In this document: piece by piece, positions 25,100 through 36,464 of the stretch
Layout: each line of letters opens with the position of its first letter
Numbering within the stretch: position 1 is the stretch's first letter
NCBI GenBank assembly: GCA_018806985.1
Contig: JADANN010000380.1
Span: 808,501 to 872,500, forward strand
Source of the DNA: Angiostrongylus vasorum
Lineage: Eukaryota; Nematoda; Chromadorea; Rhabditida; Metastrongylidae
Direction: 5' to 3'
DNA length: 64,000 bases
The notes under the pieces: model-generated
The model's database searches: none
Seen by the model: only the letters and a program-made list of their open reading frames with translations
What the model was told of the DNA's origin: nothing
Made by a program: the position numbers and the translations under genes

Positions 25100-25795
25100 A
25101 GAAGCAAAATAAAGTCGTAGACTTCAATAAATATAAAAAATGCCCACCCCCAAATATTGGATGAATAACCCACTTCGTTTTCAATCCATCTAGACAAGAA
25201 GTTGTTCCAAAACTTCTTCGGTAGGGACAATATAGTTTGGTAAACTAGATGAGAAGATTTCTACATACTTTCGCATCTTGTTCCGCCACCATTCGTTAGG
25301 AACATTTTGCACGAGTTCTTCACTTCTGCAAGGAACAGACAAAATGTTGGATTCTGGGCAGCTTAACGACGCCGATGAAGAAGCTTCTTGAAGTGATAAG
25401 TCTGAATAGCAAATCAATAATGCGCTTCTACGTCGAGGCACAAAACACCTGGGACTTGACGTTCTCATACAAAGCAGAATTACCTTCCTCAGAGAAGACC
25501 TTCAAACTGTCTTCAGGACACCCAGTGAAGTTGAAGTCAACGGGATGCTTGTTCATCCTGTCCTCAAACTTTCTCATCGATATACCATCAGGTCACCATC
25601 AGTTGAAACTGAGAACTCCATAGCTTCCACCGTCATACCATTCTGAGCATCCAAAACTACAGTCTGTGGTTAACCTATCTAACAAATCCTTCCCAATAGC
25701 TCAATATGAAAGAAAAGTGACAAGACCAGTACGAATTGTGAATTACGAGAAAAGACCAAACATTTGAAAAGAAATTAACATTCACATTTCCACTG
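25100..25795. other. Intergenic, no gene recognised
   Basis: Frames at 25,190-25,468 (minus) and 25,375-25,623 (plus) overlap each other and match nothing that I know. The unit is either unrecognised exons or noise. Confidence 0.35.
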
Positions 25796-25799
25796 CAGC

Positions 25800-26030
25800 T
25801 CCAGCTTAGCCGGGTTCAATGCCGGTGTGGGTTCCAGAGATCAATCCCGCTGACGGGTGATTGCTGATGGCAAAAGATCAATAGAACTAGCTGAGAGACA
25901 GGCGAAACGAAGGACCCGCATGGTGTGGTGGTGAACGCGTTACTCACCGGAAAGGACAATAGCGCGTTCGTTCCCCACCATAGGCACCTGCGGTCCAGAG
26001 TTTTGCAAATATCTCAGCTTCGTTGAAGTT
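25800..26030 (+). repeat. Family C SINE-like repeat, tandem copy 1
   Basis: It contains AGCTTAGCCGGGTTCAATGC, GCTGACGGGTGATTGCTGATG, GGTGTGGTGGTGAACGCG and GCGTTCGTTCCCCACC. It is nearly identical to the next copy. Confidence 0.65.
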
Positions 26031-26109
26031 ATATTTCGAAATATACCCTGCCACTCAAAAAAGAGTAGGCAGTAAGTAAAAAGGTTAAAATTGTGATTAT
26101 AACTATAGC

Positions 26110-26345
26110 CTCAGCTTAACTGGGTTCATTGCCGATTTGGGCTCCCCAGATCAATCCCGTTGACGGGTGATTGCTGATGGCAAAAAGATCGATAGAACTA
26201 GCTGAGAGACAGGCGAAACGAAGGACCCGCATGGTGTGGTGGTGAAACGCGTTACTCCCCGGAAAGGGACAATAGCGCGTTCGTTCCCCACTATAGGCAC
26301 CTGCGGTCCAGAGTTTTGCAAATATCTCAGCTTCGTTGAAGTTAT
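26110..26345 (+). repeat. Family C SINE-like repeat, tandem copy 2
   Basis: It is nearly identical to the copy 310 bases upstream, including shared private differences in the loop, which suggests a local duplication rather than two independent insertions. Confidence 0.65.
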
Positions 26346-26734
26346 ATTTGGAAACATAGTTAGATTTCATTACAATAAAATCTAATATGCGGTCAAGATC
26401 AACACAGTATCCTGACTGCTTAGCTAAAGAAAAACTCCAAGAAGGAGAGTCAGTGATAAAAACTACCTAGATATGGAACTTGACGTTATTAGTGGCTATG
26501 ATTGGACGTAACGTCGTCGGCTTTGAACTCTCAACCTCTCACTGCCATCAAAACAACTAGACGACGTTGATACCACATGGGAAAGATCCGCGAGTATTCT
26601 CATTCTTTTCCTTTCAGTTCAACTAGTACCTGGTACGTTGCTATGCGATAAGTTAACGCATCGTAGTACTTCATACATATGAGCTGTGAACACTACCACG
26701 GGTTTAGTGAAGATATTAAAAGACAAAAAAGTAT

Positions 26735-27000
26735 TAAGCTCTCGGCGTTAATCAAACCCTAACGAAGGCGCCATGCATTCGACTTCATTAGGCATCGTTG
26801 GAGGTGACTGAATGCATATTTCGCCTGTACAATGAATCCCGTTGGCCTACCGATGTATCGAGCCAGTGTTGTTATCCTCCCATACAAGTCTGGCACTAAT
26901 TTGCCGTTCCCAGCGGGACGGAAGTTCTGGTGAGCCTGTGGTGCGGGGATCGATCCCATGAGTTTTGCAGGGCGCCTTAGACCACTGCGTTACACGCGCC
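26735..27000 (-). repeat. tRNA-headed SINE, family A
   Basis: A full-length-like reverse copy: head near 26,998 (CGCGTGTAACGCAGTGGTC), B-box-like GGGATCGATCCCCGC near 26,950, tail near 26,740. Confidence 0.65.
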
Positions 27001-27204
27001 CTTTGAGCTGATATTAGCATGTTGTAATTGGCACCTATGTTCAAATCACACCTAAATACACAGTTCCGGATACCACATAAATTGTCATATACAGAAAGGT
27101 CACAAAGTATTTCAATTCCATTTCCTTATCCGATTTAAGGAATAGCATTCGCTATCCTCTATGCTTCTGAAGGACGACACAACACCGCAGCTTTTCGCAA
27201 TGTG

Positions 27205-27555
27205 AGAACAAACGTGGATACTTGGATGCCCCGTCCTCACTGGTTGTGCGGATTCCGGCATGATTTTCATTTATTCGGAGTTTTGCTGGCATAGTCACTG
27301 TGGTTCCATGAATTCCCGAGGTCAACCTGGCCAAAGTCCAGCCCCAGGCCGTCGCCACCACGAGGAGTCGCCATCCTTGTGAATCAGAGGGAGATTCGCC
27401 ACTATAAGAGTAGTTTGGTACAAGGACGCTGGTGATTCCTGGCATCGGTTTACTCTTAGTTGGGCTTCCAGATGGAAACGCCGGACCTCCTCTCAGCTTG
27501 GGAGGTCCTGGTGGTGGGGGTGGGCCTTTGCTCTACATCGCAGCCCTATACATAG
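27205..27555 (-). repeat. Family D repeat
   Basis: A reverse-oriented copy with tail ATACTTGGAT near 27,212 and body blocks AGTTGGGCTTCC and CTCAGCTTGGGAG. The hairpin end is degraded. Confidence 0.55.
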
Positions 27556-27559
27556 CACC

Positions 27560-28105
27560 ACTTCCTAGCCAATGTGAAGACATGAGAATGAAACCTACAG
27601 CTAGTTTCGTTTAATCTTGTCATTTCATCATGCAAAATCCAAGAATCTTTCTCCGTATACAATTCTAGTGCAAGATAACTTAGTTCCCAATTTGCCTCCT
27701 CTTTAAATCTGACAACTGTGCATTTTCCACTGTGGTACACAAAGTGGTATTTAAATGTACCAGATCAGTGTTCGTCTTTCTGTTCTTTCCAGATCTTTCT
27801 CCCTTCAGAGAAGTGAACCTACGCAGCTCGAGAAAACCTGAGCACGTAGTGTCGAATTTCTTTCCATTTATCTTAACTGCACAAAACTTGGGGGCACTTC
27901 ATGCCCTTAATATATTCTCGAGAAAAGGTAAAAAAGGAAACATTTCTGTGCTTGGCCCACTACAACCATAACTCACTAGTGGATTGCTACGCTATGATGC
28001 ATGGTGCTTTTCACGAGCTCAAATTGTATGTTATTATAATAACAGAAATTTGTAGTGGAAAAGTTTCTACGCACTCAACGTAGCATTATTTTTTCTATTC
28101 CATCC
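27560..28105. other. No gene recognised
   Basis: A plus-strand frame at 27,732-27,971 and smaller ones have no recognisable similarity. Confidence 0.3.
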
Positions 28106-28109
28106 CTTC

Positions 28110-28345
28110 GACTCAGCGGTAGTGATACAGAATATCACAAGCACAATGCTGGTTCAATCCAGCCCCAGGCTCACCAAGCCCCTCATCCCTCCTGGTTCGA
28201 GAAATTGATACCAGTCTCTGCAATCCTACTGAGAACGCTCCAACCCGGCTATCTCAGGACTCTTAGGAGAATCGACTCGACCAACATGCTACAACATTCA
28301 AGATGAAACGAAAATCCTCAAACAGCCAGCAGTCGAAGCCACAAG
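28110..28345 (+). repeat. tRNA-headed SINE, family B
   Basis: The tRNA-like head is clear: ACTCAGCGGTAGTG (A box), then TGGTTCAATCC (B box). The central block CACCAAGCCCCTCATCCCTC shared with family A follows, then the family B tail, including GAAAATCCTCAAACAGC. Confidence 0.65.
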
Positions 28346-28349
28346 TAAA

Positions 28350-29130
28350 AAAGTGGAAGACCTTTGTGATGATGGATGCAAGGAAACGAATCTTATGTGA
28401 GGACTGCGATCCTAACAGTACATGTGAAGACAGGTCGTATAAAAGTTAAAAAAGTCCGACGATTTTTCAGAGATACTGTAAGACATCCCATCCCACTGTA
28501 TTCTGTATTCTTCTCGGAAACCTACAGTACACGAATTTCGCGATAGGTTAGCTAGCATTAAAAGCCAAAAATACACCTGTAGTAGACAGTAAATGAGGAC
28601 AATTCGAAGTCATGAGAGACATTCATTCGCGCAGAATTCAACAACATATGACTAAGATCGCTTTTAGATTTACGACTCAAAAACACCACAACAAAAATCC
28701 CAAAAATCCCTCAATGAGCTGACAAAATTACCACAAAAAAAAACATAAACAGTGAGAGATCCGTGGCAATTCAATGAGACCAACATGTGAAATCATCCTA
28801 ACATGTTAGTACCACCACAAGGAAAAAAAAAAAACAAAAAGCAGAAATACGTCCTGAAAGATAACAAAACAAAGACTTTCAAGGGCTCAATGATCAGGTG
28901 GCCTATTTATATGATAAACAGAAACCATGACATAGCAGTAAAACTATACACCATGAAATGGAACCATACCATGTTAAGGGTCCAACATTTGACATCACTT
29001 CAAGAAACGGTACGATAAAAACAAGAAACCATCAAAAATGGCAATGAAAATATTCCGTAAACGGAAAAAACCACATATTTACAAACCTAAAATAATGATA
29101 AGAATAAATTTGACTTCATTAGAGAAGAAC
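28350..29130. other. No gene recognised
   Basis: This is A-rich sequence. It may be 3' flank of the minus-strand exon that ends at 29,137. Confidence 0.3.
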
Positions 29131-29136
29131 TCGCAA

Positions 29137-29820
29137 CTACCACTCTATTTCGCCCTCAGAATCGAGATTTCCATCAACTAGAACTTTATCTAATTCCATC
29201 GCTTTGCTAATATCTTCTCCATTTATAAGACGTTCAGAATCGTTTTTTCTTTCGTCGTCCATGTCCTCATGATTCAACACGGACGTCCTATACTCATCTA
29301 CAGTGATGTTAGCCCCACGTTTCGACGTGATAACGTTAAAGTCAGATCCTTCCTCCTCAGCAGGTGCCATAGTGAGCTTCAGCTTTCGATTGAATTCATT
29401 ATGTGCCTCTAGTTTTTCCAAAAAAGACGAGTCAACTTCAGATACTATAGAAGGAACCACTGGCGCAATGTTCCCCTCCGTTTCTTTATTGCCTCCATAC
29501 AAATCAAACTTTTTTGAACCGAACGATTTGTATAAATTGGAACACTCAATTCTTCTCTGTGGCTTCGTACCATTTCCTTGTTGTTCAACATGTAAATCTG
29601 AGGCTCCATTGGTCATACCAAGAGTGACAGGGACACGTTCCGACTTCTCCATAACCTTTTTTCCAACTCTGTCCATTAAAGGATTGTCGGTAGCCTCAAA
29701 ATCCGAAGTTCGACAAAACTCCTCATAGTTCTTGCTATCATACGGCGTAGACGATGTTAAAAACTGGTTGTGTGTAAATGAATTAGCAGCGTTAACACAG
29801 TCCACTGTCGTCTCCAACGT
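29137..29820 (-). CDS. Large disordered acidic exon, probably 3'-terminal
   Basis: The frame is open for 228 codons on the minus strand, from a CTGTTTTAG acceptor at 29,821 to a stop. The peptide is rich in Asp, Glu, Ser, Asn and Lys, has no hydrophobic helix, and ends SEGEIEW. It has no ATG near its start, so it is not a first exon. Entry is in phase 0, the same phase in which the coiled-coil exon at 36,465-36,965 ends at a GTGCGT donor. The simplest reading is that it is the last exon of that gene, across a 6.6-kb intron filled by a Penelope-like element. I do not recognise the protein; other upstream exons may exist. Confidence 0.5.
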   Translation of the reverse strand, partial: TLETTVDCVNAANSFTHNQFLTSSTPYDSKNYEEFCRTSDFEATDNPLMDRVGKKVMEKSERVPVTLGMTNGASDLHVEQQGNGTKPQRRIECSNLYKSFGSKKFDLYGGNKETEGNIAPVVPSIVSEVDSSFLEKLEAHNEFNRKLKLTMAPAEEEGSDFNVITSKRGANITVDEYRTSVLNHEDMDDERKNDSERLINGEDISKAMELDKVLVDGNLDSEGEIEW

Positions 29821-29824
29821 CTAA

Positions 29825-31190
29825 AACAGATGTTTCGTTGATTTCGTTTACTGTAGAAAAAAGAAGAAAACATTAACACAGTGGTACAACGAACAGTTTA
29901 GAAAAAAGCTGGACCTACTTAACAAACAGATGCCATTTGGAGTGCTAAATAAAGAATTCCACGTGGATAAAATAAACCTTGGAGATAGGGATCTTTACGG
30001 CCGAGAAAAAATCAACACCTCCGACCTTATCAAACAAAGGTGACCTAGCTGTTGCCGAAAAAACGCACTTAACAGCCAAATACCAGTTTTATACAACATT
30101 TTTTCAAATTCGCCGCTTTCAACCATTTAAACGTTATGCGCCTTCCACCGCTTCTAGTAGTTAAATGCTATTTGAAAAATTGCAGCTCAATACACCAACA
30201 TACTTAGGCAGCAGTTTACGGCCTTCGTCCCACATTCTTAATTCATTTTTGTGTTTTCTGCTCCAATTGCTTTTTTTTTTACCATGAACTATAACGCGTG
30301 CATGGAGTTTAACACTAAAAATCGACAAGACTTGCAAAACCTCAATCGTTTGAATACAATAATGTTAATACAATAACAATGTTCACAATAAGAAAGAAAT
30401 ACTGATTTTTTTCTGTTCATCAAGCTTGCTTTTGGCTCTCATATCACCAATGGGTAAGAAAAACCAAGGATTTATCTGCAAAATCCTGTGACCTGGCGTT
30501 TTAATTATGAAAGAGCACATAAAACCATTAACACAATCGCCACTAAGGCCTAGTTTTTGAACCCTTCCATAGTAAGTTTCAATTTTCTCAGAACGCTGTC
30601 TAGATCACTCAAAACACCCACAAAAAACATGAAATTGTTCCTCTAGAATAAAAAGGATTTCTACGCTTTTACGTACTCTGTATGCAATAGTAGGTACTTT
30701 TGCATATTCATTTGGAATATCAGTATATGTATGGGTTTTCCAAAAAAATTGATTAGTCCCCGCTCAACTTGTCGACAGCGACTGGGTTCACTTACCCGGT
30801 AAAAACGCCTGTATCGAGGACTCTGTGGAGCGCCTTCCAGATCGCCCCATTCCGCCGACGCATTTCACATAACAAACACAAGCGTGAAATCGACAACACA
30901 CTGCAACAGTGAACAACAAGTGCAGTTGCGTAAGCTCGACGTCCACTTCATTCAAGTTTGAACAAAATGGACACAGTGTAAATATCCGCACCACGAGCAG
31001 TCAAGTTTTCAAAGGTGGTGGTCGACAGTTGAAGAAACGAGACGTTGCGCCAAATGTGCTAGAATACATGCAAAGCAGGTCAGAAGTAGATGCAGCCAGT
31101 GCAACAGAAGTTTTTTGTAGATTACTGATACGCTGCACTCTATGCTCTACTTCGCATTATAATATCAAGCCTTTACGACGACTCGCCGCA
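29825..31190. other. No gene recognised
   Basis: A plus-strand frame at 30,909-31,190 reads plausibly protein-like at first (KFEQNGHSVNIRTTSSQVF) but then runs into SINE and microsatellite sequence. It is not called as a gene. Confidence 0.3.
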
Positions 31191-31350
31191 GCCTATCGAT
31201 GTATCGAGCTAACGCTACAATCCTCTCAGAAAAGTATGGTACCAACTTGCCGAGCCGGAGGAATCGAAGGCTTGGTGGGCCTGGGGCGCTCGGATCGACC
31301 ACATGTGTATTGAACTGCGCCTTTGAGCACTGCGCTACACGCAACCCCCT
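31190..31350 (-). repeat. SINE family A, 5' half
   Basis: A reverse-oriented head and central block: GCGTGTAGCGCAGTGCTC near 31,342 and AAGTTGGTACCATAC near 31,240. The tail half is missing. Confidence 0.6.
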
Positions 31351-31364
31351 TATCCTTTCATACC

Positions 31365-31422
<58 letters not shown>
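31365..31422. repeat. (AT)n microsatellite
   Basis: An almost pure AT dinucleotide run of about 58 bases lies next to the truncated SINE. Confidence 0.95.
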
Positions 31423-31424
<2 letters not shown>

Positions 31425-31860
31425 GTAAATGTGGAGAAAAAGTGTTACGTGTACACACTGAAGATAGTGAAGTAAATGCTTAAGTACGAATTCTATAAAA
31501 ACAGTGAAAAGTTGTAAAAATAGGAGTTGAGAGCATTAAATGTCTGCAAAGACACTTTGTGAAAACAAATTGATCAATGGCCAGTGCGTGGATATCTATT
31601 CACTCAACGTAAACACGTCTGCATGAGCTTCTAAAGTGATTTACCGCCTAATCGTCGTAAAGCTTCAAAATTAGGTGCATAAGTATAGCAACTATATTAG
31701 CATCCAATTCAAACCAGCTTCTTGACTGAAGTCCGTCCCCTTGTCTTGTGTAGCACAAACTATCGAATGGTCTGTCGTTCTCTTTTTTACAGCAATCGCG
31801 AGGTTGTTATTCAGCATACGTTTACTTCCTTACAAATATAACACATACAACACAACCGTA

Positions 31861-31894
31861 GCTGACGTTTCGGCAGTATCGCCTTCTTCAGAGC
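31861..31894 (-). ncRNA. Hammerhead ribozyme-like core of the PLE
   Basis: On the sense strand of the element the order is CUGAAGA, a stem with GGC/GCC, GAAAC, then GUC. This matches the invariant hammerhead boxes CUGANGA and GAAA with a GUC cleavage-type triplet and almost no stem III. Minimal hammerheads of this kind are described in the terminal repeats of Penelope-like elements (established knowledge). The two-box pattern with a paired stem II is intact here. Confidence 0.6.
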
Positions 31895-32506
31895 CTGGAA
31901 GGGTACACTAGTATGTAATTTACTAGGTCAAACGCTTAAACAACGCAAACAAAAGATGAAAAATTTGAACAATAATTACACAATCGCCGGAGTCTTGAAA
32001 AACCCATCGTTCTTTACCTGCTTTCCCCCAAGGAAGAACAGCCGCTTAGAGTCCCATATGGTTGATTACTGCACCAGCCCACATCAAAAATCAGTTCTGA
32101 GAAACGGAGCTACATCACGTGTTATCTCAGGGCATTCTTCCCTCCTATTCATTCTCGGATTTTTGGAATTTATCCAAAAGCCTCGAGGAATTTGCACGCT
32201 GGTGTTTTAGTCTCCCGTGCGATGATAGCGAATTTTACATCAAAATCTTCTCCGCTATTTTTTGTATCCTATGCGTGCCTAGTGGCGTACCTTGTTTTGA
32301 TTTTAGTTTTCCACCTAGAAGTCCTTTTATGTGGATACATAACAGTCTGCTCGTTTAGCCAATATATTCGTCTCCGCAAGTACTACAAGAAATCAGGTAT
32401 ATGGTACCTGAACTCATGCAGTCACAGTCCCTGCCATAAGGGCAAATTACGCAGTTTGGTGTTTCACATAGACGGTCATATAGGGTATCGCAGTTGCTAG
32501 CGGAAT

Positions 32507-32900
32507 ATAGGCTAGCTTTAAGCAGAATGCTCGACTTCGTGAGAAGACGCCACGCGGGACTTTTCGTAACTGACGCAGAGCAAGGCCTTTCGAACTCAAA
32601 CTTTTTCGAATTCGAAACTTGGGTTCAAATCTTTATATACTCAAAGGCAACACCAATACAACAGAAATAACGATGGAAGAATACTGGCGTAGGAATAGAG
32701 CAACGAATTCGCACGGAAGACTCGATCGAGATTACCCAGCCCTCCGTGCTAGCGGCTAGCGGGCATGTCTTCATCCAAGCGAGTGTTGTTTGATTCGTAG
32801 GGTCAAGGCTCCGGTCACGGGGTCTATTCCCCAAGCAATGAGACGTACCCAATAGCATGCCAGGTGGTGTGACCAATGGTCACGAGACGCTGTGTCTAGT
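32507..32900. repeat. Insertion splitting the PLE endonuclease
   Basis: The PLE reading is interrupted here. The first 60 bases match 19,400-19,465 next to the BEL/Pao fragment in inverted orientation, so the block belongs to a repeat of unknown type that occurs at both places. Confidence 0.5.
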
Positions 32901-35344
32901 GGCGTTGTGGCAAAGGCCGTCTCTATCGACTTATTGAGTGTGTTTATTAGGTAGATAGACCAACCTCTATCAAATAGGGAATTCTCTATAAGAAGTTCAT
33001 TAGGATGGGATCAAAATATTTACGTACTATGACATTTGCCAGGCAACTTGAGACAGTAGATATGATCCCTACTACAGAAACATACAATAATAATAATAAA
33101 ATAGGAACTATTCTGGGGATAGTTACTATATAGGGAGTTACGAACCAACTTCCGACGTAGAGTATCCGGTGGTATTTCTCCTATCGCTACCAATTCCTCT
33201 AGCTCTGTCCTTCTTAAGCATCGCTTTATCGCTACACTTATTTCATCGCTAATGAAGGGCAAAATAAACGGGATTTTGTTTCGGCCAGACCCTTCGTTTT
33301 GGGCGTCGCTCTCCTTCTAAACTTATCCCGTGGGGTTACTATTTCGTAGTCATTGCAGACAGCTATTTCCCGAGCCAAGTTGCGCGATTCTTCCTTTAGT
33401 TCCCTGCTTGTACACACAGAGGTGGCTGTTCGAAACATGTTTCTCACAAGCGCTCTCTTTGTGTGTGAAGGGTGGAAAGAAAGGAAATGAACGAGGATGT
33501 TCTTGTTAATTGGCTTTCGGCACCACTTTGTCATGTAACCGCTACTTGATAGGTTTATTTGAACGTTTAGAAACGGAAGCCAATTTTTTTCCCGGTTCCT
33601 CCTGGGTGAACTTAATGTACTCAGACTGCTCGTTCAATAATTCGTAGCATTTGTCCATCTCCTAGTGTGAAGAGAAGATAACAGAACAACCATCTATGTA
33701 TCTGAACTAGAGTAGCGACCAGAGACCGAGAACACGAACTTCTACTTTAGACATAAACGCAATGACAAGGTTTGCTGGCAGTCGCTTTCCCATTGCCAAC
33801 CCTCTTATTTGCGCGAAATATTTCCCAAACCATCTGAAAATCGAGTAGTTTAGGCACTCATTTAAGAGAGCCATAAGCTGCTGGATGATATTCTTCCTTC
33901 ATGTTCAATAAGAAGTTCGAAGATGGCTTGCATTGCGGAGTCATTCGATACGTTGGTGTACAACACGGTAACGCCGAAAGACTCCATCACGTACGCGTTA
34001 TTAGGAGACGTGTTACGTAGACGTTCTAGGAACACTTGGGTTTTCGTTAGGTGAACTGGAATATGTTTAAGCAGCTGGGTTAGTATTAGGCTTAGAAACC
34101 AGGTTATCCCATCCGTTGGCCCGTCTACACAGCTGATAATTGGATTAGTGTTAAATGATGACGGATTAGTTGGCGCAAGATCATCAAGTGATACCAACTT
34201 GGGTTTTAATAAGTAGGTATAAGACGGGGCATGTTGGTTTATTGACTTTAAAGTGCGAAATAACCGACTTCAAGCCTGCAGCCTTTGCCACCTTGACCCA
34301 CTGATTGTTTAGTTTTCGGTATCGACTTTTGTATTCCTTTCCAGATGATGGGCGATAAAGGGTAACATCACTAAGATGTTCCCCAGTTATCTTAACATCT
34401 AGCTGGCGGGGGATAACTACGAACTCTGCCCCCCTTACCACTAACTGATGGCCTTATGGTCTTGGAATTTATTAAATCTCTAATTTCTCGCATGCCAAAC
34501 TTTTTGTGCGGCTGTAAGGTTAGGGATAAGTCTTCTGTCGCGATAGTGATTAAAAGTGTTGTGAACGCCGTCCGAAAACGTGCGGAATTTTGTGTAAATT
34601 CCGTCGTTAGGGTCCTGGTGTCTAAAAGACGTTCTAGGGAAAGGAGATGGTGGTAATGTCGCCGCCTCTTGGTTTTCACCTCTATTTGATGTTTCTTGTT
34701 TGGCCTGATAGCCGAGTCGATCTTGAAGCTCATGAAGGTTGCATGCTATCCTAAGCAGGGTCGTTCTAGAAATGGGCTGTGATAGTGCAAAACGTGTGCC
34801 CAATTCTAATGGCGAACGCGCACTTTCAGGTATTGTTATGCCAACAATCACGGTGACTTTAGATTTTCTTGAGCAACCGTACTTTGACTCCTAGCAAAGT
34901 CCGTTTGTCTGTGATTTCTTGACGTCGAGACACGCAAATTAGTCAACAGATTCTCAAACTTTCGCTGTAACGTCATTTTACTATTAGACCTTATAGAATT
35001 GCACATCACTATTGACCCACCAACTATTCTCCTCCAAAGTTGATCCTCCAAATACAAAGCACAAAAATGTTCCTTCGTCACACATTTCATCCTCTTGCGA
35101 ATATGCTGTTCCGTTTGCTTCGTAGTGCGGCACGAAGTAGTTCCATTTCGATGCCTCGTACTTGTCGGCTGTCCTCTGGTTGATTGTATACCTCGTGAAG
35201 TCGTTTTCGTTTTATAAACTTTGGCACGACTCAATGTTGAATGCAGCGGCGGCGAAAGTGGATCTTTTTGTCTGCCTAAGACAATCTTTTTGTCTTAGTG
35301 ACACGCCTTCCTTCACAAGTCGAAAATGTCTTGCTGGTACTTCT

Positions 35345-35425
35345 TTAACAGTTCCCAAGATCGACTTTCTATTAACCACGGCATTGGATTATAAATCTGT
35401 CGTTCTCTTCTTTACAAAGTCGTTG
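35345..35425 (-). repeat. PLE terminal repeat segment
   Basis: About 75 bases containing AAGATCGACTTTCTATTAAC and GTCGTTCTCTT recur as the reverse complement at 35,885-35,960. They therefore flank the small inverted PLE copy at 35,450-35,890. Confidence 0.6.
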
Positions 35426-35449
35426 CTTTCTCTTTTATAATAGAACGAC

Positions 35450-35960
35450 TAGGTTGCAAACAAAAAATCAAAACAAAGCACGCCACTAAGCAAGCATAGA
35501 ATACAAAAACATAGCGGAGAAGATTTTGATGTAAAGTCGCTATCATCGCACGGTAGACTAAAACACCAACGCGAAAATTTCTCGAGGCTTTTTGGATAAA
35601 TTCCAAAAAATCCGAGAATGAATAGGAAGGAAAAATGCCCTGAGATAACGCGTGATCTAGCCCCGTATCTCAGAATTGATTTTTGATGTGGAGTGGTGCA
35701 GTAATCAACCATATGCCACTCTAAGCGGCTGTTCTTTCTCGGTGGAAGGCAGGTAAAAAAAGGGTGGGTTTTTCGAGAAGACGGTGACCATGTAATTATT
35801 GTTCAGACTTTCACCTTTCTGTTTGTGCTGATGAAGCGTTTGACCTAGTAAATTACATACGTGTGCTGAATAACAACCACGCGATTGCTGTAAAAAAGAG
35901 AACGACAGATTTATGATCCAATGCCGAGGTTAACAGAAAGTCGATCTTGGAAACTATCGA
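35450..35960 (+). mobile_element. Penelope-like element 3' fragment, inverted copy
   Basis: This plus-oriented piece matches the 3' end of the PLE at 31,750-32,280: the same LEAFWINSK-type end of the GIY-YIG domain and the same downstream sequence. The segment that would hold the hammerhead core is deleted between about 35,857 and 35,860. The two copies point towards opposite strands, an arrangement common for Penelope insertions. Confidence 0.7.
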
Positions 35961-35964
35961 ATGG

Positions 35965-36440
35965 TCGCAGAAACTGCAGAAAAAAAAAGCTCTGCGGTCG
36001 CCTTCAATGTGTTAAGTAATGGTTAACATAGCGTTACACTGCTCAACGACACTGAATTAGCGACTATGCAAAGCTATGCCAAAAAAGTTTGTTAATAAAA
36101 ACCGCACAACACTATCGTAAAGACCTCATGAGAACTGCAAATTTTTCCTTGAAACGTACTCTCATTAGGCTTCAAATAACAGGATGAAAATATAAAAAGC
36201 AACATAATGCTGTCACTTAATTGAAATAAAACAAGAAATTGCCATCAAAGAATCTTAGTAACACCAGAGATAAGGAGAGTTAAAGATCAAGTACTAAACA
36301 CATACATTAAAAAAAACCAACAAGTTCACCGTAATCTCTTCACTACATTAAAATCCGATATGCTAAAACCTCTCAATGTAATTTTAAACTTACAAAACCG
36401 TGTTAAAGAAATGACACTGATGAAGAACCACAATAAAAAC
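35965..36440. other. Intron or 3' flank of the coiled-coil gene
   Basis: AT-rich; no coding or repeat signal seen. Confidence 0.35.
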
Positions 36441-36464
36441 TGCTAGTCATCCAATACCACGCAC

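Larger units (their letters stand above)
31740..35430 (-). mobile_element. Penelope-like retroelement (PLE), broken
   Basis: Penelope-like elements encode a reverse transcriptase related to telomerase plus a GIY-YIG endonuclease. Minus-strand pieces in order: N-terminal region (34,848-35,234), basic region (34,392-34,733), GKGGRV and EFVVIPRQLDV (about 34,410-34,450), SCVDGPTDGITW near 34,120, ESFGVTVLYTNVSNDS near 33,960, the catalytic box reading YIDG instead of YIDD at 33,689-33,700, KWCRKPINKNILVHFLS near 33,510, and the endonuclease C-terminal part near 32,150-32,280. Stops and shifts are present, and about 32,507-32,900 is an insertion. The element is dead. The sequence at 31,740-31,800 recurs inverted near 35,870-35,900. 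Confidence 0.85.

Noticed and set aside
29303..29728. A 141-codon plus-strand open frame
   Set aside because: It is the antisense shadow of the minus-strand exon 29,137-29,820, which has an acceptor, a biased composition and phase agreement with another exon.
31199..31483. Frames of about 95 codons on both strands across the AT run
   Set aside because: They are SINE sequence plus a dinucleotide repeat (Tyr-Ile repeats) with no coding support.
33689..33700. Active Penelope reverse transcriptase
   Set aside because: The catalytic box reads YIDG, stops flank it, and the endonuclease is split by an insertion.
36447..36464. Stop codon at 36,447 as the definite end of the coiled-coil gene
   Set aside because: It lies six codons past a GTGCGT donor that gives an in-phase junction to 29,820; both outcomes remain open, so the end was not fixed here.
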